From Halanaerobiales bacterium (GTDB lineage Bacteria; Bacillota_F; Halanaerobiia; Halanaerobiales; DTU029): a DNA stretch of 21,863 nt. A program made the position numbers and the translations under genes. Under the pieces are notes generated by a model, which was not told the origin of the DNA, searched no databases, and was given only the letters and a program-made list of their open reading frames with translations. The stretch spans positions 1-21,863 of the forward strand of contig JADQBV010000129.1 in NCBI GenBank assembly GCA_016278415.1, given 5' to 3'. Below are positions 14,316 through 21,863 of the stretch, one piece after another. The first letter of the stretch is position 1, and every line of letters starts with the position of its first letter.

Positions 14316-16532
14316 ATGGATATTAAAAATTTATTAGAAGAATTAACCCTTGAGGAAAAGGTTGCTATACTTTCAGGGAAGGATTTTTGGCATACAAAGG
14401 GAGTAGAACGATTGGGGATACCATCAATTACTTTAACAGATGGGCCTCATGGGGTTAGATTGGCTGATGAACAGGCACCTGAAGGCTCTTTAGAATCAAA
14501 ACCTGCAACATCTTTTCCTATTGAAGCCGCTATGGCATCCACTTGGAATGAAGCACTCTTGGAGGAAATGGGTGAATCTATGGCAGACGAGTGTCGGCAT
14601 TACAATGTAGGGGTTTTATTAGGACCTGGGGTTAATGGTAAACGTACACCAGTTGCAGGGAGAAATTTCGAATATTTTTCCGAAGACCCATACTTATCTG
14701 CTAAAATGGGAACTTCAGTTATCAAGGGAATACAAAACAAAGGTGTTGGAACCTCAGTTAAACATTATGTTGCAAATGAACAGGAAACAAATCGTATGGT
14801 TGTAAGTAGTGAAGTTGATGAAAGAACCCTTAGAGAAATGTATCTACTTCCCTTTGAAATGATAATAAAAAATGCAAACCCCTGGACGGTTATGTGTTCA
14901 TATAATAAAGTAAATGGTACATATATGTCACAGAATTCAAAATATCTAATAGATGTTCTAAGGAAAGAATGGGGTTTTGATGGTCTTGTTATGTCTGACT
15001 GGGGAGCTGTTAATGATAGGGTAGAATCCATTAAAGCTGGTTTGGACTTAGAAATGCCTGGGCCGGGTAAGAGTGATCAGCAGGTCATAGAGGCAGTTAA
15101 TAATGGTGATATAAATATTGAAGAAATAGATCAGCGAGTAAGCACTGTATTGAAGATGGTAAAAAAGATAGTTGATAATAATAAGGGTAATAAGAACTGT
15201 AGTTTTGAAAAGAATCATAATATTGCTAAAAGAGTAGCTGAAGAGGCAATAGTACTATTGAAAAACGAGGATATTTTACCACTAGAAGAAGGAACTAAAA
15301 TTGCTGTATTAGGTGACTTTGCTAAAAAACCACGTTTTCAGGGTGGAGGTAGTTCACATATTAACCCATATAAGTTAGAGACTCCTTTAGACGAGTTAAA
15401 GAAATTTGCAGATGTGAGTTTTGGACAGGGTTATTCTAGGGGAGAGTTGGATAATGAGTTAATTGAAGAATCATGCCAGATTGCTACAGGGAAAGATGCA
15501 GTAGTAATATTTGTTGGTACAACTGAAATAATTGAAAGTGAAGGTTATGATAGGAAAGACCTCAAAATACCAGAAAGCCATTTAAAGCTTATTAGAGAGG
15601 TGGCAAAGGTTAATACTAATATAGTTGTAGTAACAAATAGCGGTGCAGCTATCGAAACTAGGGATTTTGATGATTCTGTCAAAGGACTCATACATGCCTG
15701 GCTTCCAGGGCAAGCCGGTGGAAGTGCAATGGCAAATATTATATTTGGTCATGTGAACCCCTCTGGCAAGTTAACTGAAACATTTCCTATGTATTATGAA
15801 AACAACCCGGCATATTTTAATTTTCCAGGTAACATAGAAAAGGTAAAATATAAAGAGGGTATATTTGTAGGTTATCGATATTATGATACTAAAAAGATTG
15901 AAGTACAATATCCTTTTGGTTTCGGATTAAGCTATACAGAGTTTGAATACTCTAATTTGAAATTATCCAAGGAAAATATACAGAATGATGAGAAGGTAAT
16001 TGTTTCTTTTGATATTAAAAATATAGGAGATTATAAGGGTAAAGAGATAGCTCAGTTATATATAAGTGATAAAGAATCAACAGTAGTTCGACCGAATAAA
16101 GAATTAAAGGGTTTTAGTAAAGTAAATCTCAAACCTGGTGAGACAAAGACTGTAAGTTTGACTCTAGATGAACGGGACTTTTCCTTTTATTCTGAAATGT
16201 TGGGGGAATTTGTTGTTGAGAGTGGTGAATTTGATATTCTGATAGGATCCTCATCAAGTGATATCAGATTACAGGCTGTTATTAACTTTGATTCAGAAGT
16301 AGAAGTTAGGGCAGAGCTAACAGCAAAACATAGCATAGAAGCATTCTTAAGTGATGATAGAACAGCTGATATTATGAAGGGACTACTTAGTTCAATTAAC
16401 ATGGATGAAAGTAAACTGATATATCCAATAGTCTTAGGTTTGCCTCTAAATAAACTCCTTGATATGGCTACTGGTTTTGGTGTACCTAAAGAACAACTAG
16501 AAGGCGTTTATGATAAACTGGGAATAAGTTAA
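14316..16532 (+). CDS. Glycoside hydrolase family 3 beta-glucosidase-type enzyme
   Basis: Removes terminal beta-linked sugars (typically glucose) from oligosaccharides; no signal peptide, so cytoplasmic. Its 738 residues are arranged as GH3 N-terminal barrel (about 1-290), GH3 C-terminal sandwich (about 310-520), and a fibronectin III-like domain (about 575-650) plus a roughly 75-residue helical tail. The nucleophile is Asp228 in VMSDWGA; KHYVANEQE (149-157) is the substrate-binding KH motif; the likely acid/base is Glu409 in ESEGYDR. No PA14 insert is present. A strong RBS, AAGGAGG, precedes ATG, and the permease gene ends 14 bases upstream. Beta-glucosidase is the commonest activity, but beta-xylosidase or N-acetylglucosaminidase activity cannot be excluded. 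Confidence 0.92.
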   Translation: MDIKNLLEELTLEEKVAILSGKDFWHTKGVERLGIPSITLTDGPHGVRLADEQAPEGSLESKPATSFPIEAAMASTWNEALLEEMGESMADECRHYNVGVLLGPGVNGKRTPVAGRNFEYFSEDPYLSAKMGTSVIKGIQNKGVGTSVKHYVANEQETNRMVVSSEVDERTLREMYLLPFEMIIKNANPWTVMCSYNKVNGTYMSQNSKYLIDVLRKEWGFDGLVMSDWGAVNDRVESIKAGLDLEMPGPGKSDQQVIEAVNNGDINIEEIDQRVSTVLKMVKKIVDNNKGNKNCSFEKNHNIAKRVAEEAIVLLKNEDILPLEEGTKIAVLGDFAKKPRFQGGGSSHINPYKLETPLDELKKFADVSFGQGYSRGELDNELIEESCQIATGKDAVVIFVGTTEIIESEGYDRKDLKIPESHLKLIREVAKVNTNIVVVTNSGAAIETRDFDDSVKGLIHAWLPGQAGGSAMANIIFGHVNPSGKLTETFPMYYENNPAYFNFPGNIEKVKYKEGIFVGYRYYDTKKIEVQYPFGFGLSYTEFEYSNLKLSKENIQNDEKVIVSFDIKNIGDYKGKEIAQLYISDKESTVVRPNKELKGFSKVNLKPGETKTVSLTLDERDFSFYSEMLGEFVVESGEFDILIGSSSSDIRLQAVINFDSEVEVRAELTAKHSIEAFLSDDRTADIMKGLLSSINMDESKLIYPIVLGLPLNKLLDMATGFGVPKEQLEGVYDKLGIS

Positions 16533-16792
16533 TCTATTTCTAGTATTCATTTATGCTAAGTTGTTTTTTGTTGATAAATTTTGAAGAAATATCATGTATA
16601 TTTTTGTTAAATCCCAGAAACTAATGAATGTTACCTAAATATAATCTTTGATAATGAACAATTAGAGTATTCTTTATCTAAAGATTTTCATATTAATCAT
16701 GGTGGAGAATTATAATGATTTACAATATGATATATAGTATAATAAATTTACATAAAACTTAAACTAACACTAATATGGGGGTATTATAATTA
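16533..16792 (+). other. Gap between GH3 and GH2 genes with possible short open frames
   Basis: A 34-codon frame without a usual start runs from 16611 to TAA at 16713-16715. This overlaps an ATG (TAATG) that opens a 15-residue frame, MIYNMIYSIINLHKT, ending at 16762, with GGTGGAG (16701-16707) 7 bases before it. TATAAT at 16738-16743 could be a -10 box for the GH2 gene, with a poor -35. No terminator was seen, so the GH2 gene may be partly read through from the GH3 operon. Confidence 0.3.
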
Positions 16793-18565
16793 ATGGATAA
16801 AGAAATTGTTAATTTTAAAAGTGAGATACACAACGAAGATTATCTTGTGCCATTTCAACAACCATTACTTGATCATAAGTCTTTTATCTATGATCGTAAT
16901 AGGGAAAAAGAATCCTTAAATGGAAGTTGGAAGTTTCAGATAGACCCTTATCACACTTTTTTGCGTGCAGATTGGTTTCTAGAAAAAAGTGAAGATGAGG
17001 ATGGTAGGAAATTACCACTAGATTATAGCTTTGATGACTGGGACGAGGTATTTGTACCATCATGTTGGAATACAGACAAGAAGGAATATTTATATTATGA
17101 GGGTTTAGGTATTTATACACGTACTTTTAAATATACTAACCGAGGTGAAGAAAAGGTCTATCTAAAAGTAGGTGCCGCGAATTATGAAACCTTTATATTC
17201 CTTAACAAAAAATTTGTAGGGCGTCATATAGGTGGATCAACTCCCTTTTATGTTGATGTTACTCAATATTTAGAAAAAGAGAATCGTATCCATATCTTAG
17301 TTGATAATACTCGTAAGAAAACCGCTGTTCCTACAGTTAATACTGATTGGTATAATTATGGTGGTTTATATAGAGACGTAGAATTAATACGGCTCTCAGA
17401 AACTTATATTAAAGACTTTGAGATAGCGCTTCAGCCAGATAGTGATTATCATGAAATACAAGTAAAGCTTAAGGTGGCTGGTGAAAAACTAGATGGACTA
17501 GCTAAATTGGAAATTCCGGAATTAAATATAGATCAGGAAATTAGCATAAAAGATGGTTTAGGTGCTAGTATTATCGAAGCAGAGCCAGAGTTATGGTCTC
17601 CTGAGAATCCTAAATTGTATGAAGTGAAAGTTTCTTATAAAGAAGACAGTATTAAAGATTTGATAGGTTTTAGAGAGATAAAGGTTGATGGTAGAGATAT
17701 TTATTTAAATGGAAGTCAAATTTATCTTAAAGGCATTGCCTGTCATGAAGACAGTTATAGGGATGGAAAAGCGGTTAGTGAGTTAGAAATCATAGAAAAC
17801 ATTAGGGTAGCCAAGGATATGAACTGTAACTATATTAGACTGGCACATTATCCTCATTCTGCTAAAGTAGCTCGTATTGCTGATAAACTAGGGGTTATGT
17901 TATGGGAAGAGATTCCAGTATACTGGGCTATTGATTTTGATAATGAAGAGACATATCAAAATGCAGAAAACCAATTATTAGAGATGATGGAACGTGATAA
18001 AAACCGTGCAAGTGTGATTATTTGGTCTGTGGGAAATGAGAATCAAGATACTGAAGCTAGATTAAAATTCATGAAAAATTTGGCATTAAAGGTTAAGGAA
18101 GTAGATTCCACTAGACTGGTATCGGCTGCTTGCCTGGTAGATGAGGTAAACAATAAAATTGCTGATCGTTTAGCTGACTATTTGGATATTATAGGGGTTA
18201 ATGAATATTATGGCTGGTATGATCCAGATTTTGCTAAATTAGCACAGTGTATGGAAAATAGTAAGCCTGATAAACCAATTGTAATTACTGAATTTGGAGC
18301 AGGTGCCTTATCCGGACATAGAGGGACTAAAGATGATTTATTTACTGAAGACTATCAGTATGATGTATATAAAAAACAGGTTGAAGTATTGGGGAACATT
18401 AAATACATTAAAGGATTAAGCCCATGGATTCTATTTGATTTTAGATCTCCACGGAGGACGAATTATTATCAACAGGGATATAATCTAAAAGGCTTACTAT
18501 CAATGGATAAAAAGCATAAAAAGATGGCTTATTATGTTATGAAGGATTTTTACGAAAAACTTTAA
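16793..18565 (+). CDS. Glycoside hydrolase family 2, beta-glucuronidase-like
   Basis: Cleaves terminal beta-uronides or beta-galactosides; no signal peptide, so cytoplasmic. Length 590 is close to E. coli UidA (603). Order: jelly-roll sugar-binding domain (about 20-200), immunoglobulin-like sandwich (about 205-300), TIM barrel (about 305-590). The acid/base is Glu416 in WSVGNEN and the nucleophile Glu500 in ITEFGAG. Near the C-terminus, N564-L-K566-G matches the N-x-K-G motif that in glucuronidases binds the sugar carboxylate, preceded by FRSPRR (550-555). This favours a uronidase over LacZ-type activity, although beta-galacturonidase is possible. RBS TGGGGG lies 11 bases before ATG. A terminator follows. 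Confidence 0.88.
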   Translation: MDKEIVNFKSEIHNEDYLVPFQQPLLDHKSFIYDRNREKESLNGSWKFQIDPYHTFLRADWFLEKSEDEDGRKLPLDYSFDDWDEVFVPSCWNTDKKEYLYYEGLGIYTRTFKYTNRGEEKVYLKVGAANYETFIFLNKKFVGRHIGGSTPFYVDVTQYLEKENRIHILVDNTRKKTAVPTVNTDWYNYGGLYRDVELIRLSETYIKDFEIALQPDSDYHEIQVKLKVAGEKLDGLAKLEIPELNIDQEISIKDGLGASIIEAEPELWSPENPKLYEVKVSYKEDSIKDLIGFREIKVDGRDIYLNGSQIYLKGIACHEDSYRDGKAVSELEIIENIRVAKDMNCNYIRLAHYPHSAKVARIADKLGVMLWEEIPVYWAIDFDNEETYQNAENQLLEMMERDKNRASVIIWSVGNENQDTEARLKFMKNLALKVKEVDSTRLVSAACLVDEVNNKIADRLADYLDIIGVNEYYGWYDPDFAKLAQCMENSKPDKPIVITEFGAGALSGHRGTKDDLFTEDYQYDVYKKQVEVLGNIKYIKGLSPWILFDFRSPRRTNYYQQGYNLKGLLSMDKKHKKMAYYVMKDFYEKL

Positions 18566-18598
18566 TACTAAATAAATAAAATAAGCTATTTATTTTTT

Positions 18599-18637
18599 CC
18601 AACCTCTCATTAATATTTATATTATTGAGAGGTTTTT
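18599..18637 (+). terminator. Intrinsic terminator after the GH2 gene
   Basis: AACCTCTCA (18601-18609) pairs with TGAGAGGTT (18626-18634), extendable past one mismatch, followed by a T run to 18637. It lies about 35 bases past the GH2 stop. Confidence 0.85.
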
Positions 18638-18690
18638 GATGTTCAATTAAAACAGCAGGAAAATGACTAATTATGTTGAACTTATATATT

Positions 18691-18712
18691 AAGTAAAAAA
18701 GTATTTTTACTT
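18691..18712 (+). other. AT-rich hairpin in the leader of the SH3-domain gene
   Basis: AAGTAAAAA (18691-18699) pairs perfectly with TTTTTACTT (18704-18712) around a 4-base loop. It is all but G/C-free, so weak. It may overlap the promoter or form an operator-like inverted repeat. Confidence 0.3.
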
Positions 18713-18750
18713 GCAGATTACTACTATTTTTTAGAAAAAGGTGGTCAACA

Positions 18751-19839
18751 ATGAATTTTAAATTGTATATTAGTATTATTTTAATGTTCTTTGTCTCTGT
18801 AACTTCCAATGCAGGTAATTTAGATAATTATGCTGACATCATTGCAAGAAATGTTAACCTGCGTTTTGAGGATAATCTTCAGTCAAGAGTGCTTAATAAG
18901 TTGGATATAGGAACTGGAGTAAACATATTGGAGAGATCTGAGAAGAAGCAAAGTATCGATGGTTACAGAGATTACTGGTATAAAATAGAGAGTAATGGAC
19001 AGGTCGGGTGGTGTTTTGGAAGATACATTGCCAGATTTAACGAAGGGGAGCAGAAGATAGAAAAAAGGGCTACAGACTATTTTAACAATAGTATAAATGT
19101 AGAGGACGCTATTATAACCCTTACTGCATATACATCTTTAACCGGTAATAAGGAACTTATAGATATGGGGTTACGAAGAATTATAGATAAACGGGAAGAA
19201 AATATAAGTAATTATTATAGTGATCTAAAGGAACTTGAAAAGGAGTATATGTCTAAACTTGAAGGTGAAAATATATTTATCACCCCCACTAAGATGCTTT
19301 ATCCTGCCGATGAAGCTTTTAGGGAAAAACTAAATGAGATAAAAAGTCTAGGGTATAATATAACATTTCCTGAAGGGGATTATAATATTGCAGTAGATCC
19401 AAATTATTACTTAAATATTTTCGGTCCTTATATAACCGAAGCTTATAGACAGTATTTGACACTACAATCTGTCGAAGTCAATAATCCTTCTATGGAAGAT
19501 GCGGCATTAATAATATCCTGGAATGAGTTATCAGATAGATTATTTGATTGGGATAATTTCATTTCTTCGTACCCTGAATTTGAAGATGTTGACAAAGCCA
19601 GGAGGTATTATAGAATATACCTGTATAGTTATCTCTCGGGTATAGATAATACCCCAATTTTTGATTATAGAAGTAAGACTTTAGAGGATGAAGTAAAAAA
19701 TAGTTATCAAAGATATTTTTCATTATACAAAGGCACAGATTCTACTAAAATAATCAAGGAATATTATACACTGTTAGAAGAAAACAATTATAGATTAAAT
19801 GAAAAAACACGTAAATTTCGAGAAAACTTATTGCAATGA
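18751..19839 (+). CDS. Exported protein with bacterial SH3 domain
   Basis: A 362-residue protein with an N-terminal signal peptide (hydrophobic stretch about 5-18, likely cleavage near SNA, residue 21) and an SH3b domain at about 29-95, with the family pattern ARNVNLRFE (32-40), a variable turn, then YWYKIESNGQVGWCFGRYI (75-93). SH3b domains often bind peptidoglycan or cell-wall ligands. The remainder (about 100-362) is mostly helical, charged, Tyr-rich and matches no family I recognise; no catalytic motif is visible. It probably acts outside the membrane near the wall. An AAGGTGG-type RBS precedes ATG. It is flanked by a terminator upstream and its own spacing downstream, so it seems monocistronic. 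Confidence 0.75.
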   Translation: MNFKLYISIILMFFVSVTSNAGNLDNYADIIARNVNLRFEDNLQSRVLNKLDIGTGVNILERSEKKQSIDGYRDYWYKIESNGQVGWCFGRYIARFNEGEQKIEKRATDYFNNSINVEDAIITLTAYTSLTGNKELIDMGLRRIIDKREENISNYYSDLKELEKEYMSKLEGENIFITPTKMLYPADEAFREKLNEIKSLGYNITFPEGDYNIAVDPNYYLNIFGPYITEAYRQYLTLQSVEVNNPSMEDAALIISWNELSDRLFDWDNFISSYPEFEDVDKARRYYRIYLYSYLSGIDNTPIFDYRSKTLEDEVKNSYQRYFSLYKGTDSTKIIKEYYTLLEENNYRLNEKTRKFRENLLQ

Positions 19840-19861
19840 TAATATTGCATGAGCTCAGAGT

Positions 19862-19890
19862 TTGACTTTACTATATTTATGAAATAAAAT
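19862..19890 (+). promoter_or_regulatory. Sigma-A-type promoter for ilvE
   Basis: TTGACT (19862-19867) and TAAAAT (19885-19890) are separated by 17 bases, giving a leader of about 75 bases before the ATG at 19971. No T-box or leader-peptide attenuator was recognised in that leader. Confidence 0.6.
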
Positions 19891-19970
19891 ATATTATAAT
19901 ATAAAATAGTTTTAATAGTGATTTGCTTACTAAAAATTTGAAAATATAGGAGTAGAGAGGGGTAGAGTAT

Positions 19971-21032
19971 ATGAAAATTAGTATTAAAAAGGCGGATACA
20001 CTTAAACAGAAGCCGGATGAGGATAATTTAGGTTTTGGTACAAACTTTACTGACCATATGTTTATAATGGATTATGATAAGGATAAAGGGTGGTATGACC
20101 CCAGGATTGTGCCTTATGGACCAATAGAAATTCCACCATCTATGTCAACATTTCATTATGGGCAGGCAGTTTTCGAAGGAATGAAGGCATACCGCGGACC
20201 AGAAAATCAGATATTATTATTTAGACCAGAAGAAAATATGAAGAGACTAAATAATTCCAATAAGCGGATGTGTATTCCGGAAATTGATACAGAATTTTGT
20301 TTAACAGCTATCAAAGAATTGGTGAGTATTGATAAGGAATGGGTCCCTGGTGCAGAAGGAACATCTCTTTATATAAGACCTTTTATTATAGCTACTGATC
20401 CTGCTTTAAAATTGAAACCATCTACTAGTTATAAGTTTATAGTTATTCTCTCTCCAGTAGGAGCATATTATCCTCAGGGTATTAATCCAGTTGATATATA
20501 TGTTGAAACTGAGTATGTACGTGCGGCTCCTGGTGGGACAGGATTTGCAAAGACTAGTGGTAATTATGCTGCAAGTATGAAGGCGCAGGCTAATGCGGCG
20601 GATAAGGGATTTGTTCAGGTATTATGGCTTGATGGTTATGAAAGAAAGTACGTCCAGGAAGTTGGGTCCATGAATGTATTTTTCAAAATAGGTGGTAAAG
20701 TTATTACACCAGAACTAGACGGAAGTATCTTACCTGGTATAACAAGAGATTCTGTAATAGAATTAATTAAGAGTTGGGGAGTTCCTGTTGTGGAACGGAA
20801 AATTACAATAGATGAAGTTTATCAAGCAAATGCAGATGGAACTCTAGAAGAGGCCTTTGGTACAGGTACAGCAGCTGTAATATCACCAGTTGGTAGTTTG
20901 TCTTATCAGAGTGAAGAAATTAAAATTAATAATGCTGAAATAGGTGAACTCTCAGCTAAAATATATGATAACATAACTGCTATTCAAACGGGCAAAGAGG
21001 AAGACCCTTTTGGATGGATTAATAAACTATAG
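19971..21032 (+). CDS. ilvE: Branched-chain amino acid aminotransferase
   Basis: PLP-dependent transamination of leucine, isoleucine and valine with 2-oxoglutarate, in the cytoplasm. Its 353 residues fit the longer (type II, eukaryote-like) BCAT group. Visible family features are FHYGQAVFEGMKAY (61-74), YIRPF (134-138), the catalytic Lys194 in GFAKTSGNYA (191-200), QEVGSMNVFF (around 235-244) and the phosphate-binding region GTGTAAVISPVG (about 308-319). A promoter lies at 19862 and a hairpin terminator follows, so it is probably transcribed alone. RBS GAGAGGGG precedes ATG. It could serve biosynthesis or amino-acid fermentation; no other ilv or leu gene is in view. Confidence 0.95.
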   Translation: MKISIKKADTLKQKPDEDNLGFGTNFTDHMFIMDYDKDKGWYDPRIVPYGPIEIPPSMSTFHYGQAVFEGMKAYRGPENQILLFRPEENMKRLNNSNKRMCIPEIDTEFCLTAIKELVSIDKEWVPGAEGTSLYIRPFIIATDPALKLKPSTSYKFIVILSPVGAYYPQGINPVDIYVETEYVRAAPGGTGFAKTSGNYAASMKAQANAADKGFVQVLWLDGYERKYVQEVGSMNVFFKIGGKVITPELDGSILPGITRDSVIELIKSWGVPVVERKITIDEVYQANADGTLEEAFGTGTAAVISPVGSLSYQSEEIKINNAEIGELSAKIYDNITAIQTGKEEDPFGWINKL

Positions 21033-21067
21033 TTATTACATTAGTTATATTAAGAGTTGAGATTAAG

Positions 21068-21093
21068 ACCCCTATTTTATAAATAGGGGTTCT
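21068..21093 (+). terminator. Hairpin after ilvE
   Basis: Perfect 10-bp stem ACCCCTATTT (21068-21077) with 21081-21090 and a 3-base loop. The downstream TTCT is a poor T-tract, so termination is likely but not certain. Confidence 0.65.
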
Positions 21094-21258
21094 AGACTGT
21101 GTTGTGATAACAATATAATTTAGATAAATTATATTCGCTTGTAAATCTACATACATAAGTATTTTTCATAATATACATCTAATAGTTAGAGTATTTCCCA
21201 AATAATATGTAGTCTCTCAAAAGGTTATGGATATCTTGTTATAAAAGAAAAGTTTATT

Positions 21259-21287
21259 GATTGATAAGTGATCATAGATTGATAAGT
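21259..21287 (+). repeat. Two direct 11-base repeats upstream of the DUF3795 gene
   Basis: GATTGATAAGT occurs at 21259-21269 and 21277-21287, start to start 18 bases, about 40 bases before the gene. Could be an operator pair. The rest of the gap from 21033 shows only the ilvE hairpin and AT-rich sequence. Confidence 0.45.
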
Positions 21288-21325
21288 ATTAAATTTTAAA
21301 ACTAAATATTAAGGAGATATATTAT

Positions 21326-21784
21326 ATGAGTAGAAGAGAAGATGGTTATTGTGGATTATACTGTGGGTCTTGTCCACTCTTTATTAAAACAAAAGAGGGG
21401 ATGATTAATGATTTTGCAGCAGAAATTGGTCTCCCAGTTGAAGATGTAGCTTGTTCTGGTTGTAAGAGTGAGCAGGTAGCAAAATGGTGTCGTACCTGTA
21501 ATCTTAAAGATTGTTCTAAAGAAAAAGGATTTGAGACATGTATTGAGTGTAGTGATTATTTATGCGAAGACTTGAAGGCTTTTAAAGATGATGTAGAATA
21601 TCCTTATCACATAGAAATAGAGGAAAATCTTAAACAAATAAATGAAGAAGGAATGGAAGTTTGGCTAGCTTCTATGAAGAAACGCTGGTCTTGTGATAAC
21701 TGTGGTCAGCCCCATAATTGGTATCAACAAGAATGTAGTAATTGTGATTCAAAAGTAGATGGTTATGAAAAGCCGCAAGATTGA
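21326..21784 (+). CDS. DUF3795 cysteine-rich protein, 3' end formed by an IS element
   Basis: A 152-residue cytoplasmic protein with 15 cysteines; function unknown. The start GYCGLYCGSCPLF (7-19, Cys9, 13, 16) is typical of DUF3795. More cysteines follow at 43, 46, 55, 58, 63, 72, 75 and 80, then a helical segment, then a zinc-ribbon-like group C123-x2-C126 and C137-x2-C140. Binding of Zn or Fe-S is likely but unproven. An AAGGAGAT RBS precedes ATG. The TGA stop (21782-21784) lies in the TTGACATCC end of the transposable element, so the last base of the Asp152 codon and the stop probably come from the insertion, and the original C-terminus may have been different. Confidence 0.8.
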   Translation: MSRREDGYCGLYCGSCPLFIKTKEGMINDFAAEIGLPVEDVACSGCKSEQVAKWCRTCNLKDCSKEKGFETCIECSDYLCEDLKAFKDDVEYPYHIEIEENLKQINEEGMEVWLASMKKRWSCDNCGQPHNWYQQECSNCDSKVDGYEKPQD

Positions 21785-21863
21785 CATCCTCCCCGCCCGT
21801 TCGTTAAGACTCACAAACGAGGATTCCTTAAAAGAACTTGCGAGGTTGTCGAATGATTAGAAG
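21781..21863 (-). mobile_element. Right end of an IS200/IS605-family element (partial)
   Basis: On the minus strand this reads ...GGAATCCTCGTTTGTGAG... then GCGGGGAGGATGTCAA, the form of the 3' end of many IS200/IS605 (TnpB) elements, with TCAA as the expected cleavage tetranucleotide. ATCCTC (21786-21791) can pair with GAGGAT (21819-21824) and TCGTT with AACGA inside, giving an imperfect subterminal hairpin. A minus-strand frame reads KESSFVSLNERAGRMSI, a peptide I often associate with these ends. The remainder, including any tnpB, would lie beyond 21863. The region would also be the 3' part of an omegaRNA if a TnpB is present. No tnpB coding sequence is identifiable in the 80 bases visible. 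Confidence 0.75.

Noticed and set aside
18537..18809. Minus-strand 90-residue frame across the GH2 end, terminator and SH3 gene start
   Set aside because: It spans an intrinsic terminator and two real gene ends, with composition of translated AT-rich DNA.
19832..19849. TGCAAT/ATTGCA hairpin at the end of the SH3 gene as a terminator
   Set aside because: Only 6 bp with no following T run.

Overview
The window looks like chromosomal DNA of an AT-rich, strictly anaerobic, fermentative Firmicute. An [FeFe] hydrogenase next to a flavin/Fe-S electron-transfer subunit, cytoplasmic glycosidases paired with sugar symporters, strong GGAGG-type ribosome-binding sites and Asn/Lys/Ile-rich proteins all fit this. 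A member of the Halanaerobiales or a close relative is my best guess; this is inference, with no marker gene in view.

Layout. (1) 1-3371: the 3' part of a large fusion gene (NuoF/HydB iron-sulfur tail joined to a GltD/NfnB-like flavoprotein), then an [FeFe] hydrogenase catalytic subunit, closed by a terminator at about 3415. (2) 3597-5796: two overlapping genes of the nitrilase superfamily; the first has lost the catalytic cysteine, the second keeps the full Glu-Lys-Cys triad. (3) 6063-9189: a MelB-type (GPH) symporter, a Gfo/Idh/MocA dehydrogenase and an FxsA membrane protein, ending at a strong terminator at 9291. (4) 9353-11068 on the minus strand: an unclassified probable glycoside hydrolase starting with TTG. 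(5) 11333-12625: a CNNM/CorC-type membrane protein. (6) 12958-18565: an LacY-like MFS permease, a GH3 beta-glucosidase-type enzyme and a GH2 beta-glucuronidase-like enzyme, then a terminator. (7) 18751-21784: an exported SH3-domain protein, the branched-chain aminotransferase IlvE with a good promoter and a terminator, and a cysteine-rich DUF3795 protein. (8) 21781-21863: the right end of an IS200/IS605-type element, pointing out of the window, which abuts the DUF3795 gene and supplies its stop codon.

How it fits together. Regions 3, 4 and 6 read as glycan-utilisation modules. Permeases bring in small glycosides or oligosaccharides, which are cleaved inside the cell (neither GH2 nor GH3 has a signal peptide) or oxidised by the Gfo/Idh enzyme. 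The hydrogenase module would dispose of reducing equivalents as H2, possibly linking ferredoxin, NADH and NADPH. The nitrilase pair has no obvious pathway in this window.

Limits: specificities of the transporters, glycosidases and nitrilases cannot be read from sequence alone. Three GC-richer intergenic blocks (about 5884-6048, 9190-9285, 11140-11220) are not explained. I saw no tRNA, rRNA, CRISPR array or recognisable riboswitch.
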